DNA of 64,000 nucleotides from Nitrospira sp. (GCA_018242665.1 JAFEBL010000010.1:146206-210205), one strand, 5' to 3'. Positions 10,163-20,078 are shown, counted from the stretch's first letter. Translations and numbers: made by a program. The notes: a model not told the origin generated them from the letters alone.

Positions 10163-12046
10163 ATGCAGAAACCCCTGCAGCCTTCATCCACGTCCGCATC
10201 CCTCACCGTCGCCGCCATGGGGGTGGTCTATGGAGACATCGGCACCAGCCCGCTGTATGCCCTGCGCGAGTGTTTTCATGAATCACATGGACTCGCGGTC
10301 TCGCCGGACAACGTGCTGGGCATCCTCTCGATGATCGTCTGGTCGCTCGTGCTCGTGGTCACGGTCAAGTATCTGCTCTTCGTCATGAAGGCTGATAACG
10401 ACGGCGAAGGGGGCATGCTGGCGCTCATGGCGCTCAGCCAACGCTCCCATCCGGCCAATCTGCGGAAGGGCCTGAGCCTGGTCGTCTCACTGGGGTTGGT
10501 CGGCGTTGCCTTTCTGTACAGCGATGGCATCATCACGCCCGCGATTTCCGTCCTCAGTGCGGTGGAGGGGCTGACGCTGGCCACTGATGTGTTCACTCCC
10601 TACGTGCTCCCCATTACCGTCGGCCTTGTCGCCCTGCTCTTCATCATCCAGCGCCGCGGCTCCGGAGCCCTAGGAAGCGTCTTCGGCCCCATCATGCTGG
10701 TCTGGTTCGCCGCCTTGGCCCTGCTCGGGCTGCACAGCCTGCTCCAAACGCCGACGGTACTGCTCGCGGCCAATCCGCTCTATGCCGCCAGGTTTCTTCT
10801 CCACCATGCCGGCATCGGGTTTCTCGTATTAGGCAGTGTCTTTCTGGTGCTGACGGGAGCCGAGGCGCTGTATGCAGACATGGGACATTTCGGACGTCGT
10901 CCGATCCAGCTCGGCTGGTTCGCAGTCGCGTTGCCGGCACTGCTGTTGCAGTATTTCGGCCAGGGTGCGCTCTTGATGCGAAACCCGGCGGCGCTCGCCA
11001 ATCCCTTTTATCACCTGGCGCCGGACTGGATGCTCTATCCGCTGATTGCGCTGGCGACCGTGGCGACGATCATCGCATCGCAGGCCATGTTGTCCGGCGC
11101 CTTCTCACTGACCTTGCAAGCCGTGCAACTCGGCTATCTTCCGCCGCTCCGGATTACGCACACCTCCGCGGAGCAGCATGGCCAAATCTACTTTGCCCTC
11201 CTGAACTGGCTGATGTTCGTCGGCACCGTCGGGCTGATCCTCTCCTTCGGATCGTCCAGCAACCTGGCTGCGGCCTACGGCATCGCCGTCTCCGGCTCCA
11301 TGATCATCACCACATTGCTGATGTACCGTGTCACTCGCAGCCATTTGGGATGGAACGCGGCGCCCGCAATCCTCACGGTGGGGACATTCCTTTGTATCGA
11401 CCTCGCCTTTTTTCTCGCGAATGCGCAAAAGATTCCTCATGGCGGATGGTTTCCCTTGCTCCTCGGGGCGGCGATTTTTACCGTGATGAGCACCTGGGCG
11501 CGAGGTCGTGCGATCGTCGCCGAGCATCTGCGTGTTCAGTTCCCTCCCCTGCATCAATTTGTCACCGACGTCTTGTCGAGAGTGGAATGCCGGACAGCGG
11601 GTCGCGCCCTGTTCCTGTCCCAACAACCGGACATCACCCCACCGGCCCTGCTACAGAATGTCCGCCACAACAAGTCGATCCACGAGCATGTGTATATCCT
11701 CACGGTCCGCACAGAGCACGTGCCATTCGTTCCCGCACAAGCACCGTTGGAAATCACGGTGATCCAAGAACATCTCTTTCAAGTGATCGCCCGTTGCGGC
11801 TTCATGGAGACCCCGGACATTCCGCGCGTGCTGACGCAACTGGCCGCGCAGGGTCATGCGCTGCCGCTACACGATACGACCTTCTTCCTGAGCAGAATTA
11901 CATTTTTGGCAACCCCCAAGCCGGGGATGGCCATCTGGCGGGAGAAACTCTTTGTGGTGCTATCGCGCAATACCCAACGCGCCAGTTCCTACTTCCATTT
12001 GCCGTCGGAGCAGGTGGTCGAGATCGGATTGGTATTGGAGATTTGA
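10163..12046 (+). CDS. kup: KUP-type potassium uptake transporter
   Basis: A 627-residue membrane protein of typical Kup length. The family signature MGVVYGDIGTSPLYALRE is near the N-terminus, followed by GEGGMLALMAL, SDGIITPAISVLSAVEG and GAEALYADMGHFG, with about 12 membrane helices and a cytoplasmic C-terminal domain of about 150 residues. Kup imports K+ with protons across the inner membrane. The gene is monocistronic and convergent with trmL. Confidence 0.95.
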   Translation: MQKPLQPSSTSASLTVAAMGVVYGDIGTSPLYALRECFHESHGLAVSPDNVLGILSMIVWSLVLVVTVKYLLFVMKADNDGEGGMLALMALSQRSHPANLRKGLSLVVSLGLVGVAFLYSDGIITPAISVLSAVEGLTLATDVFTPYVLPITVGLVALLFIIQRRGSGALGSVFGPIMLVWFAALALLGLHSLLQTPTVLLAANPLYAARFLLHHAGIGFLVLGSVFLVLTGAEALYADMGHFGRRPIQLGWFAVALPALLLQYFGQGALLMRNPAALANPFYHLAPDWMLYPLIALATVATIIASQAMLSGAFSLTLQAVQLGYLPPLRITHTSAEQHGQIYFALLNWLMFVGTVGLILSFGSSSNLAAAYGIAVSGSMIITTLLMYRVTRSHLGWNAAPAILTVGTFLCIDLAFFLANAQKIPHGGWFPLLLGAAIFTVMSTWARGRAIVAEHLRVQFPPLHQFVTDVLSRVECRTAGRALFLSQQPDITPPALLQNVRHNKSIHEHVYILTVRTEHVPFVPAQAPLEITVIQEHLFQVIARCGFMETPDIPRVLTQLAAQGHALPLHDTTFFLSRITFLATPKPGMAIWREKLFVVLSRNTQRASSYFHLPSEQVVEIGLVLEI

Positions 12047-12115
12047 CTTCCCAGCGAGCTTGTCCTGAAACGCTCCATCTGCCTGGTGGATGGCAAGAGC
12101 GAGATTCGAGAAACA

Positions 12116-12580
12116 TCACCGGCACTGTCCGAATTCAGCCTGCCGCCAGGCTTCATAGAGCACCACCGCGACCGAGTTGGACAGGTTGAGGCTCCGGCTG
12201 CCAGGCACCATCGGCACGCGGATCCGTTGCTGATCGGAGACGTTTCCAAGAATCTCCGCCGGCAGCCCGCGACTTTCCGGCCCGAATACAAACACATCGC
12301 CTTCCGCGTAACGCACCAGATCGTACCGCTGCCTACCCTTGGTCGAGACGGCGAACAATCGTTGACCAGTGAAACGTTCGAGACAGGCCTCCCAGGTCTC
12401 ATAGACGGCGAGCGTGGCCCATTCGTGGTAGTCAAGCCCGGCCCGCAAGAGTTGCTTATCTTCCAGCGTAAACCCCAGCGGTTTCACCAGATGCAGACGG
12501 GCACCGGTATTGGCGCACAGCCGGATGATATTGCCGGTGTTGGGAGGAATTTCCGGCTGATACAAAATGACATCAAACAT
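12116..12580 (-). CDS. trmL: tRNA (cytidine/uridine-34-2'-O)-methyltransferase, TrmL/YibK type
   Basis: A 154-residue single-domain SPOUT enzyme. The three SpoU motifs are present: EIPPNTGNIIR, FGPESRGLP and VPGSRSLNLSNSVAVVLYE, the knot that binds S-adenosylmethionine. The length equals known TrmL proteins. The start at the MFDVILYQPEIPP methionine is preferred over an upstream in-frame start because the 19 extra residues have no counterpart in the family. It is expected to methylate the wobble ribose of leucine tRNAs. Confidence 0.9.
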   Translation of the reverse strand: MFDVILYQPEIPPNTGNIIRLCANTGARLHLVKPLGFTLEDKQLLRAGLDYHEWATLAVYETWEACLERFTGQRLFAVSTKGRQRYDLVRYAEGDVFVFGPESRGLPAEILGNVSDQQRIRVPMVPGSRSLNLSNSVAVVLYEAWRQAEFGQCR

Positions 12581-12668
12581 GACGACAGGGAGATGGATCG
12601 ACGGAGATCGGCGCGGCGAGTCGAGGGGAGCCGGCAAGTCGCCCGGCCCCCTTCTAGCCGTTCAATGG

Positions 12669-13127
12669 TTAGGAACGAAAGGCCTGCACATCGCCGGATT
12701 TGCGCAGCATCTTATTCACTTCGTCGAGATGAAGCTCTTCACCCACGATCATTTCCCGGGCGTACTCTTCCAACAACACGGACTTGCCTTCCGCTAGCTT
12801 CAGCAGTTCGTAGTAGGAGGCGACGGCGGCTTTTTCATGCTCCAGGCTCTCCCGCAAAATATCCCCGACATCGTGTTGTTCCGTTTCGAGCAAAGTCCCG
12901 ATTTTCAGGGAAGGATGGCCGCCCAGCAGCGTCACCAGTTCGCCCGCCTTGTGCGCATGGGCCAGGCTCTCATCCGCGTTGCCCTTCAGCCAGGAGACGA
13001 TTGGAATCCGATTGTACCCGTAGATCATGAGCGCATAATGCGTGTATCGCACGACGCCGGCCAGCTCGAGTTCCATGATCCGATTGAGAATGCCGACCGC
13101 GCGCTGCGTATCTTGTTCGTTCATCAT
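12669..13127 (-). CDS. Bacterioferritin-like di-iron protein
   Basis: A four-helix-bundle protein of about 152 residues. GGGAG lies just upstream of two adjacent ATG codons (13127 and 13124); the second has the better spacing. The bacterioferritin pattern is visible: ELELAGVVRYTHYAL (first Glu ligand and Tyr), an AHAHKAGELVTLLGG segment, LEHEKAAVASY (Glu) and EELHLDEV (Glu-x-x-His). By my hand alignment the Glu normally three residues before the His of helix B is Ser here, with a Glu one residue further back. Ferroxidase chemistry may therefore differ. It would store or handle iron in the cytoplasm. Confidence 0.8.
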   Translation of the reverse strand: MMNEQDTQRAVGILNRIMELELAGVVRYTHYALMIYGYNRIPIVSWLKGNADESLAHAHKAGELVTLLGGHPSLKIGTLLETEQHDVGDILRESLEHEKAAVASYYELLKLAEGKSVLLEEYAREMIVGEELHLDEVNKMLRKSGDVQAFRS

Positions 13128-13176
13128 TGATCTCCCGCAAAGATTCATTGCCTCATCACATGGTCATGGCACTTGG

Positions 13177-14268
13177 CTACACGTTGAAGCGGAAGTGCAT
13201 CACGTCGCCGTCGCGCACAACGTATTCCTTCCCTTCCAGCCGCATTTTGCCCTTTTCCTTCGCGCCCGCTTCCCCCTTGCAGGCGATGTAGTCGTCGTAC
13301 CCGATCACTTCCGCCCGGATGAAGCCCTTTTCGAAGTCACCGTGAATGACGCCTGCGGCCTGCGGCGCGGTGTCGCCGATATGGATGGTCCATGCGCGAA
13401 CTTCTTTGACACCGGCCGTAAAGTACGTCTGCAACCCGAGCAGTTGATAGGCCGCACGGATGAGACGATTCAACCCCGGCTCCTTCATCCCGATATCGGC
13501 CAAGAATTCCTGCTTTTCTTCGTCTGACAACACCGCGATCTCCGATTCCAGGGCGGCGCAGATGGCCACGACTGGCGCCCCTTCCTTGGCGGCGTACTCT
13601 TCCACACGCGTCAGTAGCGGATTGTTGGCAAAGCCCTTTTCCGACACGTTGGCCACATACATCACGGGTTTCATCGTCAGCAGGCACAGCGGTTTGAGCA
13701 ACGCCCGTTGCGCCGGGTCCAGTTTCATCGTCCGCGCCGGTTTGCCCTCGTTCAGACAAGCCACCACTTGCACGAGCAGGTCGCCCAGCTTGACGGCATC
13801 TTTGTCACCCGATCGAATGAGTTTCACATTCCGCTCTTGCGCCTTTTCGACGGTGGTGAGGTCGGCCAACGCCAGTTCGGTCACGATGGTGGCGATGTCA
13901 GAAATCGGATCGACCTTTCCCGCCACGTGCACGACGTTATCATCCTCGAAACAACGCACCACATTCACAATCCCGTCGGTTTCGCGAATATTGGCGAGAA
14001 ACTGGTTCCCCAAGCCTTCGCCTTTCGAGGCCCCTGCCACCAATCCCGCAATATCCACGAACTCGGTCGTGGCATACTGCATCCGCTGCGGCGTGACGAT
14101 ATCGGCCAGCGCCTGCATCCGGGCATCCGGTACCTCGACAATCCCGATATTCGGCTCGATCGTGCAGAACGGATAATTCTCCGCCGCGATCCCCGATTTG
14201 GTCAGCGCATTAAAGAGGGTGGACTTGCCCACATTCGGCAGTCCGACGATGCCACATTTCACACTCAT
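13177..14268 (-). CDS. ychF: Ribosome-binding ATPase YchF (Obg-related)
   Basis: A 363-residue protein of standard length. It has the P-loop [15 protein letters not shown] near the N-terminus, the switch [20 protein letters not shown], the altered specificity motif (NVSEKG in place of NKxD) that gives YchF its ATP preference, a coiled-coil arm, and a C-terminal TGS domain ending in [12 protein letters not shown]. It binds ribosomes and is linked to translation and stress responses. Confidence 0.96.
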   Translation of the reverse strand: MSVKCGIVGLPNVGKSTLFNALTKSGIAAENYPFCTIEPNIGIVEVPDARMQALADIVTPQRMQYATTEFVDIAGLVAGASKGEGLGNQFLANIRETDGIVNVVRCFEDDNVVHVAGKVDPISDIATIVTELALADLTTVEKAQERNVKLIRSGDKDAVKLGDLLVQVVACLNEGKPARTMKLDPAQRALLKPLCLLTMKPVMYVANVSEKGFANNPLLTRVEEYAAKEGAPVVAICAALESEIAVLSDEEKQEFLADIGMKEPGLNRLIRAAYQLLGLQTYFTAGVKEVRAWTIHIGDTAPQAAGVIHGDFEKGFIRAEVIGYDDYIACKGEAGAKEKGKMRLEGKEYVVRDGDVMHFRFNV

Positions 14269-14556
14269 GACGATCCCTTCCTGGTCATGGCCCTGTTGGT
14301 TCGGTCCGCCGTTCCCATATCTCTAGAGGTTGAAGGGTCAGCGCGAGCCGAAGAGGCGCATTCTACGTGTTCAAGGCTGGCGCGGTCCACTCCCCCTTCA
14401 GCGACTGCCGGAGTGGCCCTGCTCCGCGGGGCTAAGGGAAAAAACCGTCGAGGATGATCAGAATCTGACGGAGCGTGATGGACAGGTTGCAGAAACGGGG
14501 CGTATGAACGGGTTCCCGGCTGAGCCGGTCACCCATCGGTGTCAGTCGCCGGACGA

Positions 14557-15612
14557 TTACCCCTTGCCTTCCGAAGAACCGCCAGACGCCGGCATTGGCG
14601 GCACCACGGCGTCGGGATTGCGAAACAAGGCCCCGGATGCCTGGATAATCCAGTGGATCATGTCAGTATCGTTCTGCTGCGCGTGTACACCAGTGGTCGC
14701 CATCAGGCCATAGGCGTGCCGAGCTAAGGCATACCGGCTGAATTTGCGCGTCGTCGACTCCCGTTTCCAGGTCGCGCCGATGACACGAAACCCTTCTCCT
14801 TGCATGACAGCCATCGACGGGAAATTCTCCTGCTCGTCATAGTGCCAGTCACACATCACAATGTCCCGCGGAAGATGGTCACGGAGCGGTTTTCCATACC
14901 CGTCCGCGATGCCATGCAGGGATCTCGTCTGCGCGCCGGGGAATTCCGTCGGACTCAGGACCATGTCGGCCCACATCCAGGTCGCCACCCCCTTCTTGTT
15001 GAGATAATCGTGCACCCGCACCACATCCCGCAGAAAGAGATTCGCTGGGATCATGACTTCACCCAGCTTCAACCATTTTGACACCTGCCCGACGGTCCAC
15101 CCGAACGCTTCGTCGTGGCCGATATGGATCGCCCGGGGATGCATCGCCTCGATCAGTTCGTCAAGAAACGGGAACACCACCGCATAGGTCGCATCCTTCC
15201 GCGGATCATAAGACACGGTATTGAACATCAAGCCCGGATATTGACGCTGAAAGAATTTTTCCTGGTGCGTGAGCAGCTTGACCTCTGGAATGACTTCTAA
15301 GCCATGGGTGCGAGCATAGTCGGCCCAGGACTTGAACTCGGCTTTGGTCCAGGCGGTCTTCACCGGTTTCCATGGCGCATGGTCGAACTGCACGCCGTCG
15401 GTCAGCAGCACCTGCACCGCGGTAAACCCTGCTGCCTGCGCCTCATTCACAAATCCGCGCGCGCGCTCCAGCGACACGGTCTCGGCCAGGACGAAATGCA
15501 TGATGCGCAAGGTTTCTTCCGAGGGCCTCGACGACGGCTCTGCCGCCGCACCGACGCCCCACCAACCGGCCCACATCACCATCGCACACAACAACATCCC
15601 CACACGGCCCAT
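14557..15612 (-). CDS. Secreted GH20-like (hexosaminidase-type) TIM-barrel protein
   Basis: A 351-residue protein with a signal peptide ending near GAAAEP (about residue 25). The rest looks like the catalytic barrel of glycoside hydrolase family 20: AGFTAVQVLL on strand 1, GLEVIPEVKLLTHQE, and AIHIGHDEAFG, in which Asp167-Glu168 sit where the family's catalytic Asp-Glu pair does (usually HIGGDE). The N-terminal domain normally found before the barrel is missing. It probably acts on N-acetylhexosamine sugars outside the cytoplasm, but the substrate is unknown. Confidence in the fold is moderate to good, in the reaction lower. Confidence 0.7.
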   Translation of the reverse strand: MGRVGMLLCAMVMWAGWWGVGAAAEPSSRPSEETLRIMHFVLAETVSLERARGFVNEAQAAGFTAVQVLLTDGVQFDHAPWKPVKTAWTKAEFKSWADYARTHGLEVIPEVKLLTHQEKFFQRQYPGLMFNTVSYDPRKDATYAVVFPFLDELIEAMHPRAIHIGHDEAFGWTVGQVSKWLKLGEVMIPANLFLRDVVRVHDYLNKKGVATWMWADMVLSPTEFPGAQTRSLHGIADGYGKPLRDHLPRDIVMCDWHYDEQENFPSMAVMQGEGFRVIGATWKRESTTRKFSRYALARHAYGLMATTGVHAQQNDTDMIHWIIQASGALFRNPDAVVPPMPASGGSSEGKG

Positions 15613-15871
15613 GTGTGTCTCTCCATCGCAATGGTTCTGTCACACGCCTCACACGACGGCCGACCTTGGCGACAGGTCGCTCTCACCTTCAAAAGGCCGG
15701 CGATCTCGCCTGCTATAATAACGCAGGACTACGTAGACAAAAATCTGTCGGGCAAAATACACCTGCCCATGCATCACGTCAAGAAATCACGACAGATAAA
15801 AGCCATCGACACCGACATTTTTCAACCATGTAGCTCAACGTATGACAACGCAATGAAATCCAACTACAGAA
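15613..15871. promoter_or_regulatory. Intergenic region with a perfect TATAAT box
   Basis: TATAAT lies at 15714-15719 on the plus strand, next to a small inverted repeat GGCGA-TC-TCGCC (15699-15710). No good -35 hexamer is found at 16-18 bases. It could drive the plus-strand reading frames that begin at 15872 and 16121. No other feature is seen in this stretch. Confidence 0.3.
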
Positions 15872-16043
15872 ATGGCCTTTCTCGACCGCCTTGGCTCATG
15901 GTACCGGACGCTGGAGGAACCCACTGAGGTGGCACGGGCCAGAGAAATACCATCGCCTTGGCGTCGTGGAACGCGCGACCTTGGTGAAGGAGGGTGAGGA
16001 GATTTCCCTACGTATCGTGCGAGGCGTGATCGAGCCGGAATGA
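15872..16043 (+). pseudogene. Possible frameshifted small gene
   Basis: An ATG at 15872 opens a 41-codon frame (starts MAFLDRLGSWYRTLEEPTEV) that stops at 15997. A second frame, open through 15997 and ending TGA at 16041-16043, gives a protein-like segment (WHGPEKYHRLGVVERATLVK, then EGEEISLRIVRGVIEPE). The two together look like one small protein broken by a frameshift near 15930. I do not recognise the family. The second frame's stop overlaps an ATG at 16040. It could also be chance. Confidence 0.25.
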
Positions 16044-16120
16044 GTAAATCGTTTGGGATCCGTTCCGGTTCACCATACACTGACAGTCACGAACAGACAG
16101 ACGTGATGAGAGGAGCACCT

Positions 16121-16786
16121 ATGGAGATATTACGAACCGGCACCGCCCAATCGAGCGTTGTTGCGTGCATGAGCCTGACCCTGATGTCGATTGTGACTAG
16201 CGTGCTGCCGGCGATGGGGCTGGAAGGCAGCGCTCATACAATCGTGTCCCAGCCACATAGTCGCGTGGGACTCTCCATCGACCTCGCCGGCTTCACAATC
16301 GAACGCGATCGATTTAAACCCAACGGGCGCCGCTACCTCCTGGCTTCACACCCAGCGACGGGCATCAAGGTCGCCATCGCACTGGAGCAGGTGGCCGGGC
16401 ACGCATCGACCACCGGATGTATCGAGCATTTGCAGCAGCTGCAAAAAGGACCGGCGGTGAGCCGTGGAAAAGACGTCACGCTCTCGACCACGCACGACAT
16501 GTCGACACTCGAATATACGCTTCCCCGCTTCCAAGGTGTGCGCCTCGATCAAAAAAGCCTGTACGCCTGCATGGCCGAAGGGAACGTCTATGCCAACATC
16601 CATGTGTCGAAAGTTCAGTATACCGATGCCGATGCATCCCGCTTTCAGCAGCTCCTCACGACATTACGCTTACAATTAGACCCACGACCCCGCATGACGG
16701 CTCACCAGCCGAACGCCGAACCGCTCTTTTCCATAGAAACTGTGCGCTACGAACAGCAGAACGAGACGAGAACCATCGCGCGGTAG
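16121..16786 (+). CDS. Exported protein of unknown function
   Basis: A 221-residue protein. The ATG at 16121 is chosen over an in-frame ATG at 16040 because GAGAGGAG (16107-16115 region) stands just before it and a signal peptide (hydrophobic core around MSLTLMSIVTSVLPAMG) follows at once. The mature part of about 185 residues has a single Cys pair spacing (TTGC...YAC) that might form a disulphide. I recognise no domain. It is convergent with the exported protein gene at 16804. Confidence 0.6.
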   Translation: MEILRTGTAQSSVVACMSLTLMSIVTSVLPAMGLEGSAHTIVSQPHSRVGLSIDLAGFTIERDRFKPNGRRYLLASHPATGIKVAIALEQVAGHASTTGCIEHLQQLQKGPAVSRGKDVTLSTTHDMSTLEYTLPRFQGVRLDQKSLYACMAEGNVYANIHVSKVQYTDADASRFQQLLTTLRLQLDPRPRMTAHQPNAEPLFSIETVRYEQQNETRTIAR

Positions 16787-16803
16787 GAGATGCGACTTGC
16801 CAC

Positions 16804-18018
16804 TTATCGCGGCGCCGTGAGGGCATCCTGAGCGGTGTGACCGCTCAGGGATTTTTCCTGGATGTTGTGCTGAATCTCCAACGCGATGACCCGCGCCAGC
16901 TGATCCGCTGACAAGGCCCCCATCGACAGACCTTGTGCCTCCCGATAGAAGGGATCGTCCGGGGCAGCGGACCGATGGAGGTTGACCAGAATTGCGGCCG
17001 GTTGGATGCGCTGGCTCCGCTCCCCCACTTTCACGGCCTTTTCCTCCGGCAGGACCCTCGTGCGGGTGGCCCAGTCGCGTTGATCGATGTTCACGAAGGC
17101 GACATTCCACACCTTGCCATTGAGCAGACTGCGGACGGCCTTGGGAGTCTGCTCCAGGAAGTATGGGTCACGCACGATCTTCTGCAGCGCTTCACGAATG
17201 CGGATGTCGTAGAGCTTCGTGGTGGAATCCGCATGAGCCGGCGGTATCGGCGCGGGATTGCCAACTTCGTACCACGCTTGTCCATCGAGGCTCTTCTGAT
17301 CGTCTACCGTCCGCACATAGGTATCAAACAGCTGTTGCAGACGTCGGGCCCGATCGTCCGCAGACAGACCCGCGATTTCCTCGTCTAGCAGAATGGGAGC
17401 CTTCAGGAGGTTTCGTTCCACGGCAACGGACTTCGCCTTCGGTGCGGTATCGGCCTTGCTCACCACCCATTGAAATTCTCTGGCCAGCACAGGCAGCAGG
17501 CTGTCCGGATGATGGAGATACCCGTTGGCTTTCAGGGAGGAGGCGCTGATCAGGAGTATGACGCGACCCGGTTCTTTCGTGCGAGCGACCAAAAACGGAA
17601 AGGCTTTCCCCTCGCCATTCACGACGATAGGTTCGATCACGACCTGCTTCAGCGCCTGTTTTGTGAGGCTCTCCTCGAATCGCGGATAGTCGGTGCGATG
17701 CTGCAGCATGATGGTGAACGTATCGATCACTGTTTGGACTGCCGCATCGAGATCGGCACCATCCAGTCCGCTGACACCGGCTGCTCCTGTGCCCAGAAAG
17801 ACGTGAAAGGGCACGCCGGGGATTTCTCGCCCCTGGCCGAGGACCGCAGGACCATCCGTTTCTATATGGGTTTGATGGCCTTGGTGATTTGCCTGCGTGT
17901 CAGGCACGAAGAGGAGCGAGCACAGGCCCACACCTGCGCCAAATACCCTGAGCACCACGCGAGGACAGAATATGCTCGAGCCTGCCTGGGAGCCATCTCT
18001 TATGAGTCGATTTATCAT
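16804..18018 (-). CDS. Exported protein of unknown function
   Basis: A 404-residue protein with an N-terminal hydrophobic segment (VVLRVFGAGVGLCSLLFV) ending near TQANHQGH, consistent with a signal peptide. The body is soluble and mixed alpha/beta, without a motif I know; segments such as VIDTFTIMLQHRTDYPRFEE and DARIREALQKIV-like helices are visible. It starts 12 bases after galE ends on the same strand, so the two may be co-transcribed. Confidence 0.6.
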   Translation of the reverse strand: MINRLIRDGSQAGSSIFCPRVVLRVFGAGVGLCSLLFVPDTQANHQGHQTHIETDGPAVLGQGREIPGVPFHVFLGTGAAGVSGLDGADLDAAVQTVIDTFTIMLQHRTDYPRFEESLTKQALKQVVIEPIVVNGEGKAFPFLVARTKEPGRVILLISASSLKANGYLHHPDSLLPVLAREFQWVVSKADTAPKAKSVAVERNLLKAPILLDEEIAGLSADDRARRLQQLFDTYVRTVDDQKSLDGQAWYEVGNPAPIPPAHADSTTKLYDIRIREALQKIVRDPYFLEQTPKAVRSLLNGKVWNVAFVNIDQRDWATRTRVLPEEKAVKVGERSQRIQPAAILVNLHRSAAPDDPFYREAQGLSMGALSADQLARVIALEIQHNIQEKSLSGHTAQDALTAPR

Positions 18019-18030
18019 CCGCGATCAGCC

Positions 18031-19050
18031 TCAGCCCGCATACCCGTTCGGATTGGTATTCTGCCAGCGCCAGGCATCGGCGCACATGTCCTCCAATCCG
18101 CGCGCCGCACGCCACCCCAACGACTTCAAGGCATACCCGGGATCGGCATAACAAGAGGCGACATCGCCGGGACGCCGCGGGGCAACTTTGTAGGGAACCG
18201 CCTTTCCGCTGGCCTTCTCAAAGGCCCGGACAATCTCCAGCACACTGTACCCGTTCCCGGTGCCGAGATTGACCGTCAGACAGTCCTTCGGGCGATCCAA
18301 TCCATCCAGCGCTTCCAACGCCTTGAGATGCCCGAGCGCCAAATCCACCACATGAATGTAGTCGCGCACGCCGGTTCCGTCAGGGGTGGAGTAATCGTTG
18401 CCCCACACATTCAGGTGTTCGCGCCGGCCGACCGCCACCTGCGCCACAAACGGGAGAAGATTATTCGGCATGCCCTGAGGATCTTCGCCGATCAAGCCGC
18501 TGGCGTGCGCTCCGACCGGATTGAAATACCGCAGGATGCCGATTCGCCAGGACTGGTTGCTGCGCTGCAGGTCGCGCAAGATCTCCTCCACCATGAGCTT
18601 CGTCCGTCCGTACGGATTGGTCGCGGACAGAGGATGATCCTCGGTCAACGGCAAGCGCTGCGGATCTCCATAGACGGTCGCGGACGAACTGAAGACGAGT
18701 GTGGTGACGCCGCACTCCCCCATCGCTTCCAGAAGGCGCAGCGACCCGACCACATTATTATCGTAGTAGGACAGCGGCTTCTCGACCGATTCACCCACGG
18801 CTTTCAACCCGGCAAAGTGAATCACCGATGTGGCGCCGCTCTCTCGAAGCGCCGCAACCAGCGCCGCTCGATCCCGAACGTCGCCTCGAATCAGACGCAG
18901 GGATTTTCCCGTGATGCGTTGCACACGCGCCAGGGCTTCAGGATGGCTATTGGAAAAGTTATCGAACACGGTCACTGCCGAGCCGGCATTGAGCAGTTCC
19001 ACACAGGTATGCGAACCGATATACCCGGCGCCCCCCGTCACCAAGATCAT
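18031..19050 (-). CDS. galE: UDP-glucose 4-epimerase
   Basis: A 339-residue short-chain dehydrogenase-type epimerase. It has the NAD-binding motif TGGAGYIGSH at the N-terminus, the catalytic Ser region VFSSSATVYGDP and the Tyr-x-x-x-Lys pair in NPYGRTK (about Tyr147, Lys151), and the GalE signature GTGVRDYIHVVDLA. The start at 19050 is preferred: GGAGG is eight bases away, but only two from the ATG at 19056. It interconverts UDP-glucose and UDP-galactose for cell-surface polysaccharide. Confidence 0.95.
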   Translation of the reverse strand: MILVTGGAGYIGSHTCVELLNAGSAVTVFDNFSNSHPEALARVQRITGKSLRLIRGDVRDRAALVAALRESGATSVIHFAGLKAVGESVEKPLSYYDNNVVGSLRLLEAMGECGVTTLVFSSSATVYGDPQRLPLTEDHPLSATNPYGRTKLMVEEILRDLQRSNQSWRIGILRYFNPVGAHASGLIGEDPQGMPNNLLPFVAQVAVGRREHLNVWGNDYSTPDGTGVRDYIHVVDLALGHLKALEALDGLDRPKDCLTVNLGTGNGYSVLEIVRAFEKASGKAVPYKVAPRRPGDVASCYADPGYALKSLGWRAARGLEDMCADAWRWQNTNPNGYAG

Positions 19051-19217
19051 GCGCATCGCCTCCGCTGGAATGAGATGAACACACCTGTCTCTTCCGGCCT
19101 ACGATACACCGCCTCGAGGGCTCGCACAATGGCAGGGCAGGAAGGACATGGCTCCCCTATTTCGACCTAGCCGTTTCCCGTCGCACTCCGTTACACTTCG
19201 ATCACGCAGAGACACCG

Positions 19218-20078
19218 ATGCCGCACGACCGCAACACCAACTATTACGCCATCCTGGAACTGTCTGCTGACGCGACGGAAGCGGACATCAAACGCGCCTG
19301 GCATGAACAGATGCAGGTCTGGCACCCTGATCGCTTCGTACACTCGTCTGCGCTGCACAAGAAAGCCGAAGCTCGCACGCAACTCATCAATCAGGCCTAT
19401 CAAACACTCAGTGAACCGACCGCACGCGCCCGCTACGATAACAGCAGGCAACATCCCTCAGCACCGCCGTCGCCTTCGCGACCTGCTCCGCCAACGCGCC
19501 CGCAACCAGCCGCACGCCCGCGCCAGGAGTTGCGCGGACCGCAAACGATGCTGAACGTCACGCGCTTCAGTCATCCCAAAATCATGGTCCCTGCCATTCA
19601 TGTCCTGGTCGATGTGCACGAAACCCAGCCCTACGAATTCAAAGGCCTCATCCGGATCGCCGGAACCCGCAAGCAGGCCCTGCCGGCGGGTGACTACGCC
19701 ATCGCGGAAGCGCCCGACATCTTCTGCGTCGAACGCCGGCGCGCGGAGGAATTCAATACCATTGTCTCGAATCCGTCCGACAATCGCCCGCGCTTTCTCC
19801 GTGAACTCGAGCCGCTTTGCGCCATTCCTCATCGGTTTCTCGTCATCGAAGGTCCGCTGCATTCCCATCACAGCGCGGGCCGGCTCGGACAGTATCATCG
19901 CAATGGCTTGATAGACTTTCTCGATTCCATCACAGCGCGATTTGGCATTCAGATAGTCCAGGCAGAGAACCGCGAAGAAGCCGAGGAACGCGTCGCCAAT
20001 CTGGCCGCCATCCATTACGCGTACCACCTCGCGGAACAACAAGGCCTCGGCCGATGCCTCACGGAAAACGACGTCTGA
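19218..20078 (+). CDS. J-domain (DnaJ-like) protein with a C-terminal domain of unknown type
   Basis: A 286-residue protein. Residues 8-75 form a J domain with the essential HPD tripeptide at 36-38 and the closing LSEPTARARYD. A Pro/Ala/Arg-rich linker (about 80-110) follows, then a domain of about 170 residues that I do not recognise and that lacks the zinc finger of true DnaJ. The J domain should stimulate an Hsp70 ATPase. A Ycf46-like AAA ATPase gene begins 100 bases downstream on the same strand. Confidence 0.85.
   Translation: MPHDRNTNYYAILELSADATEADIKRAWHEQMQVWHPDRFVHSSALHKKAEARTQLINQAYQTLSEPTARARYDNSRQHPSAPPSPSRPAPPTRPQPAARPRQELRGPQTMLNVTRFSHPKIMVPAIHVLVDVHETQPYEFKGLIRIAGTRKQALPAGDYAIAEAPDIFCVERRRAEEFNTIVSNPSDNRPRFLRELEPLCAIPHRFLVIEGPLHSHHSAGRLGQYHRNGLIDFLDSITARFGIQIVQAENREEAEERVANLAAIHYAYHLAEQQGLGRCLTENDV

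Noticed and set aside
17470..19170. 566-codon reading frame opposite galE and the exported-protein gene
   Set aside because: Antisense to two supported genes; composition unlike a protein.
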